Positions 6,739 through 15,000 of a stretch of DNA of 18,672 nt are shown one piece after another; the first letter of the stretch is position 1; the number at the start of each line of letters is the position of its first letter. The DNA is from Bacteroidota bacterium (GTDB taxonomy: Bacteria > Bacteroidota > Bacteroidia > Chitinophagales > UBA2359): the NCBI GenBank assembly GCA_020631675.1, contig JAHDGT010000026.1, positions 1-18,672 on the forward strand, read 5' to 3'. Position numbers and translations under genes: made by a program. The notes beneath the pieces were generated by a model, which did not search any database, was not told where the DNA came from, and saw only the letters and a program-made list of their open reading frames with translations.

Positions 6739-8826
6739 CTATTGTTTAATAAAAGCACGCATCAGCCACTGTTCATTTTGATGAATTGCCAAGAAATACG
6801 TTCCACTGTTCCACTCCGAACAATCCAATATACTTTGGGTACTATTATTAGTTTCAAAATCTAACATCAACTTGCCGTTCGCATCCCAAACCTTTAGTTG
6901 ACCATAAGCGGTATTCGTTGAAATATGGATTTGGTCTATTGCAGGATTCGGGGCAATTTTCAGGGCCTTTTTAATAGTCAAAGCTTCTACATGAGTAGGG
7001 AATTCCCCTTGTAAAAAGACGCCTTGACTCGCATTTTGAAAAGCACCCGAACCCGTAGTTTGCAAGTTGATCGCACGAACCATATACCAATCTCCTTCTT
7101 GATAAAGTGGATCGATAAAGTTAGTAGTTGTTAAAGGTGTATCTCCACTTATCTTATCATACACACCGAATTCTTCTGTGCTTTTGTAGATGTGATAACC
7201 GATCAAGTCTTCATCTGTTGAAGCGACCCACTCTAAGTTAAAATAGCCGTCTACCATGCTGGCTGTCAGCTCACTAGCGGGGAATACTTGATAAAGTTTC
7301 AGTGTGGGGTCACCATAAAAATTGAAGTGGGTCCTATTCCACCAATCGTTATTATCCCAGTTCACTTCGGGTTTTTCAAGGCGTTGATTTTCATTGTTAT
7401 GCTCCATGATCTGCTTGCAGGCTACACCAAGCGGCTCGCCAAGTCCTGCTTGAAAAAAGAGGTTGATAGCAGAAGTAGTCCAAAGGGTGATCAGGCACTT
7501 TGTATCCGCACTTAGCAGGCTTCTTACTCTACTTTGGTTATTCGCACCGTACATGGGCATGTCTCCATAGCCCCATGCGCTTTGATCACTGGAATACACT
7601 AAAGCATCCATGCCAACCGTCTCAAATTCACCATAATTCGGTACGTAACGATTCTGCATATACATAAGAAAAGGTCCATTATCTTGTACCCATTGACAAT
7701 GACCGGAAGGATCAGCAACAGGACTGATCAATACTTCTTCACCAGTAGAAAAGGCAGGAAGAGATCGGAAAGAACCATCTGTAGAATTTGAATATCCATC
7801 TTCGAAAAAGGCGGCGGAACGGGTACCCATTTTCTCACCACTTTCTATATGCCTATGCGCATGTAAGCGATCCAAATACAGCTCGATCAGATCCATTTCA
7901 GGTGCAGCATTATCTGGGTCTATTCTGAAAAAGTCTACTCGTCCGAATGCCATTTCCAGTTCTGATGGAATGCGGTCTTGATCCCATCTCAGATCATCAG
8001 GATAGTTCTTTGTTAGGCCATAGTATTGTTCAGGAACATCATAGGTAGCGGTATCGGTAAATTCTCCGTCTATATCTGCATAAAAGCAATCCGCACCTCT
8101 TGCGCCTGAGAATTCGATGTGGTTATCCGGGGGTTGTAGGCCGGTGCCCATTCTCGCAACTGGTGCATGCCCTAAAATGAATAGTACTTTAGGTTTATCC
8201 TCTTCAGGAGCTTCCGCATACATTTCTTGTACTAAAGTTCTTGTTTCCAAGGCCAGCTCTCCGTCTTCATAGCCATAGGTTCCTTTGGGTACGCTTAATT
8301 CATTAACGTACCAACCGTCACCTGTCAAGTCGCGTTTTAAGCGTTCCACTTTTTCGGGCAAGGCTTCGGGTACATCTTCCGCCATCATAAGAATCATTTG
8401 TCCACGATAGTCGCTTTGGTCATGTTGTAGAGAAGCCCCACAATAACCAATGGCGAAGGTGGCATCCGCATTGATCCGTTTTACTTGGTACTCCCAGACT
8501 TGCCCCATTTCCACTTCATAGTCTGTCCAGGATTCGGTACCCGGAGCTATACCTGCTTGCATAAGTTCCCATTCGTCGCCATTGCCGTAAAGCGGTCTTC
8601 TACGTACACTGGTATACTGTTCTGTATTGAGTTCAGCATCTAAAAAGTGAAGAATAACGGCGGGCGGGTTGGTCTGAATGCTTGCGTCAACTAAGCAGAC
8701 TTTAGTCCCATCATCCGTATAACTGAAGGCGGATGTGATCTGGGCAAAAGTGCTAAATGGGAAACTGGCTAATGACAAAAGCATCACCCAGGAAAGGGTG
8801 ATGCATAATTTGGTATGAATACGCAT
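6739..8826 (-). CDS. T9SS-sorted gingipain-like (C25-type) secreted protein
   Basis: A secreted protein of about 695 residues, probably attached to the cell surface after export through Sec and the type IX system. The ATG at 8826 is preferred over 8847 because it puts a signal peptide right at the start (MRIHTKLCITLSW, then a hydrophobic run ending FSTFAQ). Residue numbers here count from 8847. A caspase/gingipain-like region spans about 150-520, with FILGHAPV (223-230), an acidic DCFYADIDGEFTDT stretch (253-266), FGRVDFFRI (301-309) and GDPTLKLY (512-519), a typical end of C25 domains. A fibronectin type III-like domain follows (about 525-612). The type A sorting domain (about 626-702) has IAPNPA and the closing WNSGTYFLAI segment. 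No clear catalytic Cys is visible where C25 enzymes carry one. The family is otherwise uncharacterised, so it may be a non-peptidase. Confidence 0.85.
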   Translation of the reverse strand: MRIHTKLCITLSWVMLLSLASFPFSTFAQITSAFSYTDDGTKVCLVDASIQTNPPAVILHFLDAELNTEQYTSVRRRPLYGNGDEWELMQAGIAPGTESWTDYEVEMGQVWEYQVKRINADATFAIGYCGASLQHDQSDYRGQMILMMAEDVPEALPEKVERLKRDLTGDGWYVNELSVPKGTYGYEDGELALETRTLVQEMYAEAPEEDKPKVLFILGHAPVARMGTGLQPPDNHIEFSGARGADCFYADIDGEFTDTATYDVPEQYYGLTKNYPDDLRWDQDRIPSELEMAFGRVDFFRIDPDNAAPEMDLIELYLDRLHAHRHIESGEKMGTRSAAFFEDGYSNSTDGSFRSLPAFSTGEEVLISPVADPSGHCQWVQDNGPFLMYMQNRYVPNYGEFETVGMDALVYSSDQSAWGYGDMPMYGANNQSRVRSLLSADTKCLITLWTTSAINLFFQAGLGEPLGVACKQIMEHNNENQRLEKPEVNWDNNDWWNRTHFNFYGDPTLKLYQVFPASELTASMVDGYFNLEWVASTDEDLIGYHIYKSTEEFGVYDKISGDTPLTTTNFIDPLYQEGDWYMVRAINLQTTGSGAFQNASQGVFLQGEFPTHVEALTIKKALKIAPNPAIDQIHISTNTAYGQLKVWDANGKLMLDFETNNSTQSILDCSEWNSGTYFLAIHQNEQWLMRAFIKQ

Positions 8827-8884
8827 AGTGAAAGAGTATTGAGGCAAAAGTGTGTATGTAAATATACGAATTCCAAAGATTTAG

Positions 8885-8919
8885 CTGATCATCAGTAATC
8901 CTTAGTACGAGTACTTAGG
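8885..8919. promoter_or_regulatory. Two palindromes upstream of the T9SS cargo gene
   Basis: CTGAT-C-ATCAG (8885-8895) is a perfect inverted repeat. CCTTAGTAC-GA-GTACTTAGG (8900-8919) is an inverted repeat with one mismatch. Both lie 60-95 bases before the likely ATG at 8826. A near -7 box (TATATTTA on the minus strand, about 8859-8866) lies between them and the gene. They could be operators or the 5' border of repeat copy 3. Confidence 0.3.
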
Positions 8920-8933
8920 AAGAGATGACCCTC

Positions 8934-9067
8934 CGCAAGGGATAGGAGTGGTAATGAGCCGACTGAATGCGCCCTGTTTGGCGGTGTAAAAAGGCGGCCC
9001 AGAGGTAGCCATTTTTACGCCTGCCAAACAGCAGCAGGCAGGCGGGGAATTTTAACGGATAGCCCGA
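8934..9067 (+). repeat. Structured dispersed repeat, copy 3 (core)
   Basis: Same element as at 182-318. It starts CGCAAGGGATAGGAGTGG and ends AACGGATAGCCCG. The invariant 18-base hairpin is at 8993-9010. Its flanking helix is GGTGTAAAAA (8983-8992) with TTTTTACGCC (9012-9021), one G-T pair. It extends into CTGTTTGGC (8974-8982) with GCCAAACAG (9023-9031), for 19 pairs interrupted by one bulged T. It lies between the 5' end of the T9SS cargo gene and the 3' end of the response regulator gene, both on the minus strand, so it is antisense to the direction of both. Confidence 0.87.
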
Positions 9068-9184
9068 CCATGCAGTAGAAAGGCTGACGCCTTAGACATA
9101 AGACTTAAGGCGCAAGACATAAGATTTCCTGCTCGACATCTTTTGATGACAGCTTGAATCTGAAGCCTTTTTATTGCATGGATG
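9068..9184 (+). repeat. Tail shared by repeat copies 3 and 1
   Basis: This follows the copy 3 core as 319-438 follows copy 1. It contains GCAGT, two AGACATAAGA units (9094-9103 and 9115-9124), CTGCTCGACATC (9129-9140) and GCCTTTTTATTGC (9164-9176). Similarity to copy 1 is clear but degenerate. The remaining 20 bases before the response regulator stop show nothing. Confidence 0.6.
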
Positions 9185-9204
9185 CGGCATGAATATTAGG
9201 AAAT

Positions 9205-9951
9205 TCAGTTAGTATTCAAGAGTGTTTTCTTTACGTTTACGAGATAGCTTTTCCCTATGGGCAGTAAAAGATCATCTAACTTGATTTGGTTGCCAGTGAT
9301 GGCTTTGACATGGTTGATGTTGACAATATAGGACTTATGGATCCGCAAAAATTGATTGGGCGGCAGTTCTGATTCTACAGCTTTAATGGTTTTTCTGGCG
9401 ATCTTGATGTTCTGATCTTTCAGAAAGAATTTCAAATAATTACCCCATGATTGAATGTAATTGATGTTGGCATGGGGTATTCTGTAAACGACTTTATTAT
9501 CTCTCAAGCTTATGAAATTTGACGGATTACTAAGTGTCTGCTCGGGTGTTCTGTCAATTGATTCAGCTCGGAATTCTTCTTCCATTCTCAATACCTTTCT
9601 CAGTCTTTCCAGTGCTCTTATGAATCTGGTTAATCTTATGGGTTTGTGTAAATAATCGACTACTTGATCGTAGTCAAAACTTTGCATCGCATATTTAGAG
9701 TAAGCAGTTGTGAAAATAATTTTAGGAGCTTTATTCTTTAATGTATCTAGTAGTTCTATACCCGTTATATCTGGCATTTGGATGTCGAGTAGAACAGCAT
9801 CCACTTGATTTTTATTCAAGAAATTGAGCGTGGAGATACCATCAAAACAGCTTCCTACAATCTGAACTTGGTCTATTTTTTCGCAATAGCCTTCTAAAAC
9901 ATGATGTGCTAAAGGCTCATCATCCACTATCAGTAATTTAATCATTTTCAT
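9205..9951 (-). CDS. LytTR-family response regulator
   Basis: A 248-residue DNA-binding response regulator (LytR/AlgR group) and the partner of the kinase just upstream. The receiver domain occupies residues 4-120: acidic pocket D10-D11, phospho-acceptor D56 (in VLLDIQMPD), conserved T81-T82 (FTTAY) and K103 (LHKP). The LytTR domain spans about 143-245. Its strands include FISLRDNKVVYRIP, INYIQSWGNYLKFFL, FLRIHKSYIVNINHV and LPIGKSYLVNVKK, all standard for the family. LytTR proteins usually bind paired direct repeats in promoters. Its ATG overlaps the kinase stop as ATGA, so the two are translated together. A likely target is the divergent ABC operon at 11106 or its own promoter. Confidence 0.95.
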   Translation of the reverse strand: MKMIKLLIVDDEPLAHHVLEGYCEKIDQVQIVGSCFDGISTLNFLNKNQVDAVLLDIQMPDITGIELLDTLKNKAPKIIFTTAYSKYAMQSFDYDQVVDYLHKPIRLTRFIRALERLRKVLRMEEEFRAESIDRTPEQTLSNPSNFISLRDNKVVYRIPHANINYIQSWGNYLKFFLKDQNIKIARKTIKAVESELPPNQFLRIHKSYIVNINHVKAITGNQIKLDDLLLPIGKSYLVNVKKTLLNTN

Positions 9952-10934
9952 AGTTCGATTTTTAATTCTACGGAATGGTTTCGCTCATTTTGCTTGATGT
10001 TCAACTGGTGTTTATCAGGAAGGATAAGCTCCAATCTTCTCTTGGTATTCTGTAGTCCGATATTGGTCTTTACTACTTTTCGATTGGCTATGATGCTGTT
10101 TTTGACGGTGAATAAAATAGCTGTTGCTGTTGTACGCAATTCAATATGTACAAAACATTTTTTTGTGGGGTGTGTGCCGTGCTTAAAAGCATTTTCAACG
10201 AAAGGTATGAAAAACAATGGGTGAATCATTAGGGAGTCATCCACTTCATCGAAGTCTATTTTCACATCACAAGTATCTCTTAACCTTAGCTGCTCTAATT
10301 TGATGTAAGATCGTAATAGCTGTATCTCTTCTTCAAGTTTCACCTTTTGTTCTTTTGAAAACTCAAGATGATAGCGCATCACATCCGATAATTCCATGAT
10401 CATCTCAGACCCCTTTTCAGGATCAATTTGATTCATGCTGTAGATGTTATTCAAAGTATTAAAGAGAAAATGAGGGTTTATCTGTGCTTTCAGCGCATTC
10501 AGTTCCGAAATCGCGGTTTTAGCTCTGAGTTCTTGAAGCTGGTATTGATTGGTTATTCCTCTTTTAAAATATTGTAGCCCGACAGCGAAGAGTTGCACAA
10601 AAACGAAATTGGTAATGTTCTGCGTTCTGGAATTTCCTCTTTCACCATCTAACATGTCTAGTGTTTCGTAGACCATAACGCATATGGCCACTATAGCGAC
10701 AACTGAAAGTAGATATATCAAATATTGACGGGCATCAAAAAATCTTTCTTTTGCGAAAAAGCCCAGATACGTGCATAAGAAGATGGGGGCAATTGAGAAA
10801 AACGGCTCACGCAGACACTCTAAAATGCTAAGCGTATTCTCTTTCGAGAAAAATATTAGCGCAGCAAAGGTCAAATACAAAGTGACCCATATTAAGCTAT
10901 GGTATACCCATCTTTTCTGTAAAAACTGAATCAT
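9948..10934 (-). CDS. LytS-type sensor histidine kinase
   Basis: Membrane sensor kinase of the His_kinase (PF06580) and HATPase_c type, about 328 residues. Residue numbers count from an upstream in-frame ATG at 10949. Four hydrophobic segments (about 17-34, 50-65, 77-95 and 112-126) form the membrane part, with only short loops and no periplasmic sensor domain. A coiled linker follows (about 133-155). The phospho-acceptor is H160 in QINPHFLFNTLNNIYSM. The ATP-binding part has PFVENAFKHG (N box, 249-258) and NIGLQNTKRRL (296-306), a variant of the GIGLxN G box. Kinases with so little outside the membrane often sense within the membrane or through a partner transporter, which fits the ABC genes next door. 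I prefer the ATG at 10934: a perfect -7 box (10947-10954) overlaps the start at 10949. Confidence 0.93.
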   Translation of the reverse strand: MIQFLQKRWVYHSLIWVTLYLTFAALIFFSKENTLSILECLREPFFSIAPIFLCTYLGFFAKERFFDARQYLIYLLSVVAIVAICVMVYETLDMLDGERGNSRTQNITNFVFVQLFAVGLQYFKRGITNQYQLQELRAKTAISELNALKAQINPHFLFNTLNNIYSMNQIDPEKGSEMIMELSDVMRYHLEFSKEQKVKLEEEIQLLRSYIKLEQLRLRDTCDVKIDFDEVDDSLMIHPLFFIPFVENAFKHGTHPTKKCFVHIELRTTATAILFTVKNSIIANRKVVKTNIGLQNTKRRLELILPDKHQLNIKQNERNHSVELKIEL

Positions 10935-10946
10935 ACCGCAAGCTAT

Positions 10947-10954
10947 CAAAGATA
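10947..10954 (-). promoter_or_regulatory. Candidate promoter of the kinase-regulator operon
   Basis: On the minus strand this reads TATCTTTG, a perfect TAnnTTTG -7 box. Transcription would begin about 7 bases further on, leaving a leader of only a few bases before the ATG at 10934. No good -33 box is visible at 19-base spacing. Confidence 0.4.
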
Positions 10955-10987
10955 TTAATGACTTGCTATTTTTTGTGATATAGGTCG

Positions 10988-11007
10988 TTCATCCCAGCTT
11001 TCATCCC
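10988..11007. promoter_or_regulatory. Direct repeat TTCATCCC, candidate operator
   Basis: TTCATCCC occurs at 10988-10995 and again at 11000-11007, 12 bases start to start, just over one helical turn. It sits in the 156-base region between the divergent kinase operon and ABC operon, where a LytTR regulator would be expected to bind a pair of direct repeats. The sequence does not match a LytTR consensus that I can recall exactly. Confidence 0.35.
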
Positions 11008-11066
11008 GATGGTCACAGGTCTTAACCGATGTATCACTATTCTTTTTAAAGGGGCTTTAGTGGGTA

Positions 11067-11074
11067 TAGATTTG
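11067..11074 (+). promoter_or_regulatory. Candidate promoter of the ABC operon
   Basis: TAGATTTG matches the TAnnTTTG -7 consensus and lies 32 bases before the ATPase start codon. A T-rich stretch (11043-11047) lies where the -33 box would be, without a clear TTTG. The leader would be about 25 bases. Confidence 0.45.
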
Positions 11075-11105
11075 GGGTCAAATCAATCAATAAAACATCT
11101 TCATC

Positions 11106-12011
11106 ATGAGATTATCCATTAAAAATCTATCTAAGACCTATGCTAACGGGGTGAAAGCGCTTGATAATGTTTCCTTAGAGCTACCGACGGGATTATTCGG
11201 ACTACTTGGCCCTAATGGTTCGGGTAAGTCCACCTTAATGCGAACCATCGCGACCTTACAGGAACCAGATGCCGGAAGTATTCATTTGGGGGATATAGAT
11301 GTTGTCAAGCAAAAACATGAAGTAAGAAAAACGTTGGGGTATTTACCTCAGGAATTCGGGGTTTACCCTAAATCTAACGCGCTTGAGCTTTTGCATCATC
11401 TCGCAGTATTGAAAGGAATCACCAATACCAAAGAAAGGAAAGAAATAGTAGATGCGCTCTTACACAGAGTAAACCTTTATGATTTCAGAAAACATAAAGT
11501 AAATAGCTTTTCTGGGGGTATGAAGCAAAGATTTGGTATTGCACAAGCACTTTTAGGAAATCCTAAACTGATCATTGTAGATGAGCCTACAGCGGGTTTA
11601 GATCCCGGAGAGCGTAATAGATTCTACAATTTATTGGCAGAAATAGGGGAAAACGTAATTGTTATTCTATCGACTCACATTGTGCAAGACGTGAGTCAGT
11701 TGTGTTCTAATATGGCCATCATAAATAAAGGAAGTTTACTGTATGCAGGAAAGCCAGGTGATGCCACCGAAGAACTCAATGGAATGGTTTGGGAAAAGTT
11801 AGTTGATAAATCTGAGTTAGCTCATCTTGAACGGAAACATTCAATCATTTCGAGTCGCCTTGTTTCAGGACGCCCGCTTGTTCATATCCTAAGCACTGAA
11901 AATCCGGGTAATGGTTTCATGCGAGTAGACGCGGGACTTGAAGATGTCTTCTTCACAAAAATCATGGGCTTGGAAGCTACTATACCGGTTTTAGAAAGCG
12001 AGCTAGTTTAA
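11106..12011 (+). CDS. ABC transporter ATP-binding protein
   Basis: ATPase subunit, 301 residues, for the permease-peptidase fusion encoded 31 bases downstream. The nucleotide-binding domain spans about 1-215: Walker A GPNGSGKST at 35-43, Q-loop Q82 (LPQEF), signature SFSGG at 134-138, Walker B LIIVDE at 155-160, D-loop GLD and switch His191 (STHIV). The family is the CcmA/DRA-like type that works with ABC-2 permeases, usually exporters. The C-terminal extension (about 215-301) ends in LEDVFFTKIMGLE, the common tail of this subgroup. The gene is the first of the operon, divergent from the two-component genes, and its product and the next one should form a complete transporter. Confidence 0.95.
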   Translation: MRLSIKNLSKTYANGVKALDNVSLELPTGLFGLLGPNGSGKSTLMRTIATLQEPDAGSIHLGDIDVVKQKHEVRKTLGYLPQEFGVYPKSNALELLHHLAVLKGITNTKERKEIVDALLHRVNLYDFRKHKVNSFSGGMKQRFGIAQALLGNPKLIIVDEPTAGLDPGERNRFYNLLAEIGENVIVILSTHIVQDVSQLCSNMAIINKGSLLYAGKPGDATEELNGMVWEKLVDKSELAHLERKHSIISSRLVSGRPLVHILSTENPGNGFMRVDAGLEDVFFTKIMGLEATIPVLESELV

Positions 12012-12042
12012 GCAAATCAATAAACAATTAAAATTCAAAACT

Positions 12043-15000
12043 ATGTTCAAGGAATTTCTCTTTTTCGAACTCAAGCATTGGATAAAAAGTCCATTGGTAT
12101 ATATTTTCTTTTTGGTCAACTTCTTAATGGTGTTCTCAGCATCCATATTCGAGCATGTTACTGTTGGGAGTGATATGGGAAATGTGAATATCAATTCTCC
12201 TTTCGCCATGATGTCTTATGCGGCTTTGGTCAGTTTGATCTCCGTGGTGATGACGACAACATTTGTGAATCAAGCTGCGCTTAAAGATTTCAATCATAAT
12301 TTTCATTCCATCCTTTTTTCTGCTCCAATCAAGCGCACATCTTATTTATTAGGAAGGTTTGTGAGTAGTGTACTCGCGGCATGTATTCCTCTATTGGGCA
12401 TACTGTTGGCTGTTTTTGTCGCACCCTTTTTTTATGAGGATTTAAGTATGGTCGGACCCAATTATGTGATGGCTTATGTAGATACTTTTTTCACTTTTTT
12501 ACTGCCAAACACCATACTCATTAGTGCAATTATATTTGCTTTATCCGTCAAGTTCAGAAGCACTAGTATATCATTTGTCGGTGCGGTCTTTCTATTGGTC
12601 GGGTATCTATTCGCTTGTAATTTTTTAACCACCCACGAGTACGCACATCTGGCTATATGGTTGGATCCATTCGGTGTGAATGCCATTTCCGAGATCACGA
12701 AATACTGGACGTTGAATGAAAAAAACAGTCAGTGGTTAAGCTTTGCTGGGCCGATGTTAGCCAATAGGTTGCTTTGGTTGGGCATCGCCGCCATGATCTT
12801 TACCGCCAGCTATTATAACTTTAGTTTTGCTGTCAGAAGCAATAAGGCAAGAAAAAAAGAAACACAAAAATCAGAAATACCGAATCAACATTTTAAAGTA
12901 TTATCGAAGCTTCCTATTGTATCAACTGTTTACAATAAAACGAGTTATTTACTTCAATTACTCAGTCAGTTCAAGTCTGATTTTTTCGGAATAGTAAAGA
13001 GTCCGGCTTTTATGATCATCACATTTTTTTCGGTGATCAACCTAATGGCGGGCATCAATGCATCAAGTATTAGAAGCTTCCCTGTTACCTATTTAATGCT
13101 GGAAAGTATTGAAGGCTCACTCCATCTGTTCATCTATGTCATCATTCTCTATTATACAGGCACTATGGTATGGCGAGAAAGGCATAATAAGTTCAATGAG
13201 ATCATCGATGCCGCTCCTTTTCCTTCATGGATACCAATCGCCTCGAAATACTTGAGTATGCTATCCGCCGTCATTTTCATACTATTGATCGCAATGTTCA
13301 CGGGTATGGGTATGCAAGCGGTACAAGGGTATTATATCTTCGAACCCATCCAGTATTTCAAACAGTTGTTTTTGATCGACTTGGGGCATTTTGCTTTGCT
13401 TATCGCAGTTTCCCTATTTATTCATGTGCTTGCCAATAATATGTATTTCGGCTTCTTCTTGTTTATCCTCTTTCTTGTACTTAATCAATTTGTTTGGAGT
13501 GCATTAGAGATAGAAAGCAATCTAATGATCATTGGGGGCATTCCTTCTTTTACTTATTCCGATATGCACCAATACGCGCTAGGTGCAGCGGGACTGAAAT
13601 GGTATAATTTGTATTGGTTGTTGTTCGCATCTATACTCGTCATCAGTAGCGTGCTGTTTTGGGCACGAGGCAATACGTTGAACTTAGGCAAACGCTTGGC
13701 TGCGGCCAAACAAAGATTCAATGGAAAGCTGTCGGTTTCTTTCTATAGTGTGCTATCCATTTGGATGTTAGTGGGTGGCTATTTGTTCTACAATGCGAAT
13801 ATTCTGAATGAGCATGTAAGTGAATTGGAAGAGAACCGAATAGACATGAGCTATGAGAATTTGTATAAACAATATGAGAATATTGATCAACCAAGAATCG
13901 TGGCACTCGATCATACCATTGATATTCATCCCTATGCCCGAAAGATGCAAGCCTTTACAGCGGTCGTTTTAAAGAACAAACACGATCACCCCATTGACTC
14001 TATTCATTTTACCACCTCTTCTGATTACCGAACGAAGATCGATTTACCCAATAGCGATTTGGTATACCGTGATGACGAACGGCATTACTACATCTACCGC
14101 TTAGATAATGCTCTATATCCTGGTGACTCATTACAGTTTTATGTTCATTCTGATTATGAAGCTCAGGGAATCGAAAATGAAATTTCAGTAAAGTGGATCA
14201 ATGAAAATGGGACTTTTATTCATAGTCGTGCTTTTATGCCTATAATAGGCTACGATAGAAATAGAGAGCACCACAATCCGTCAGCACGCGAGCAGTTCGG
14301 ATTGCCGCCAAGTGGTAGAGCACCTGAATTGCAGCATGCTTGTTCTTTTGCTTGTAGAAACTCTTGCATCTCTAGTGATGCCGACTGGATCAGTTTAAGA
14401 GCTACAGTGAGTACAGCTGCTGATCAAATAGCCATTGCTCCAGGTACATTAGTAAAAGAATGGAAAAAGAACAACAGGAATTATTACCGTTATGAATTAG
14501 ACAAGCCAGTGGTGAATTTTTACTCTTTCCTATCCGCAAGATATAAAGTGAAAAGGGAGAAGTGGAAAGATGTGGATTTAGAAGTCTATTACCACGAAGG
14601 ACACGAATATAATGTAGATAGAATAATGCGCGCATTACGTAGCTCCTTGTCTTATTTTTCCGAAAACTTCTCCCCATACCCGCACAAGCAGGCTCGAATA
14701 ATCGAATTCCCTCGCTATGCTTCATTTGCGCAGGCATTTCCGGGAACGATGCCTTATGCTGAAAGTATGGGTTATATCGCTAAGTACAATGATGTGGACG
14801 ATGTGGATAAGGTGTTCCATACCGTAGCACATGAAATGGCGCATCAATGGTGGGGACATCAAGTATTGGGTGCTGAGATGCAAGGAGTGACCATGCTTTC
14901 CGAGACTTTCGCACAATACTCTGCTTTGATGGCTTTGGAAAAGGAATATGGCAAACGCATTTCCAGAAAGTTCTTGAAATATGAAATGGATGCCTATCTA

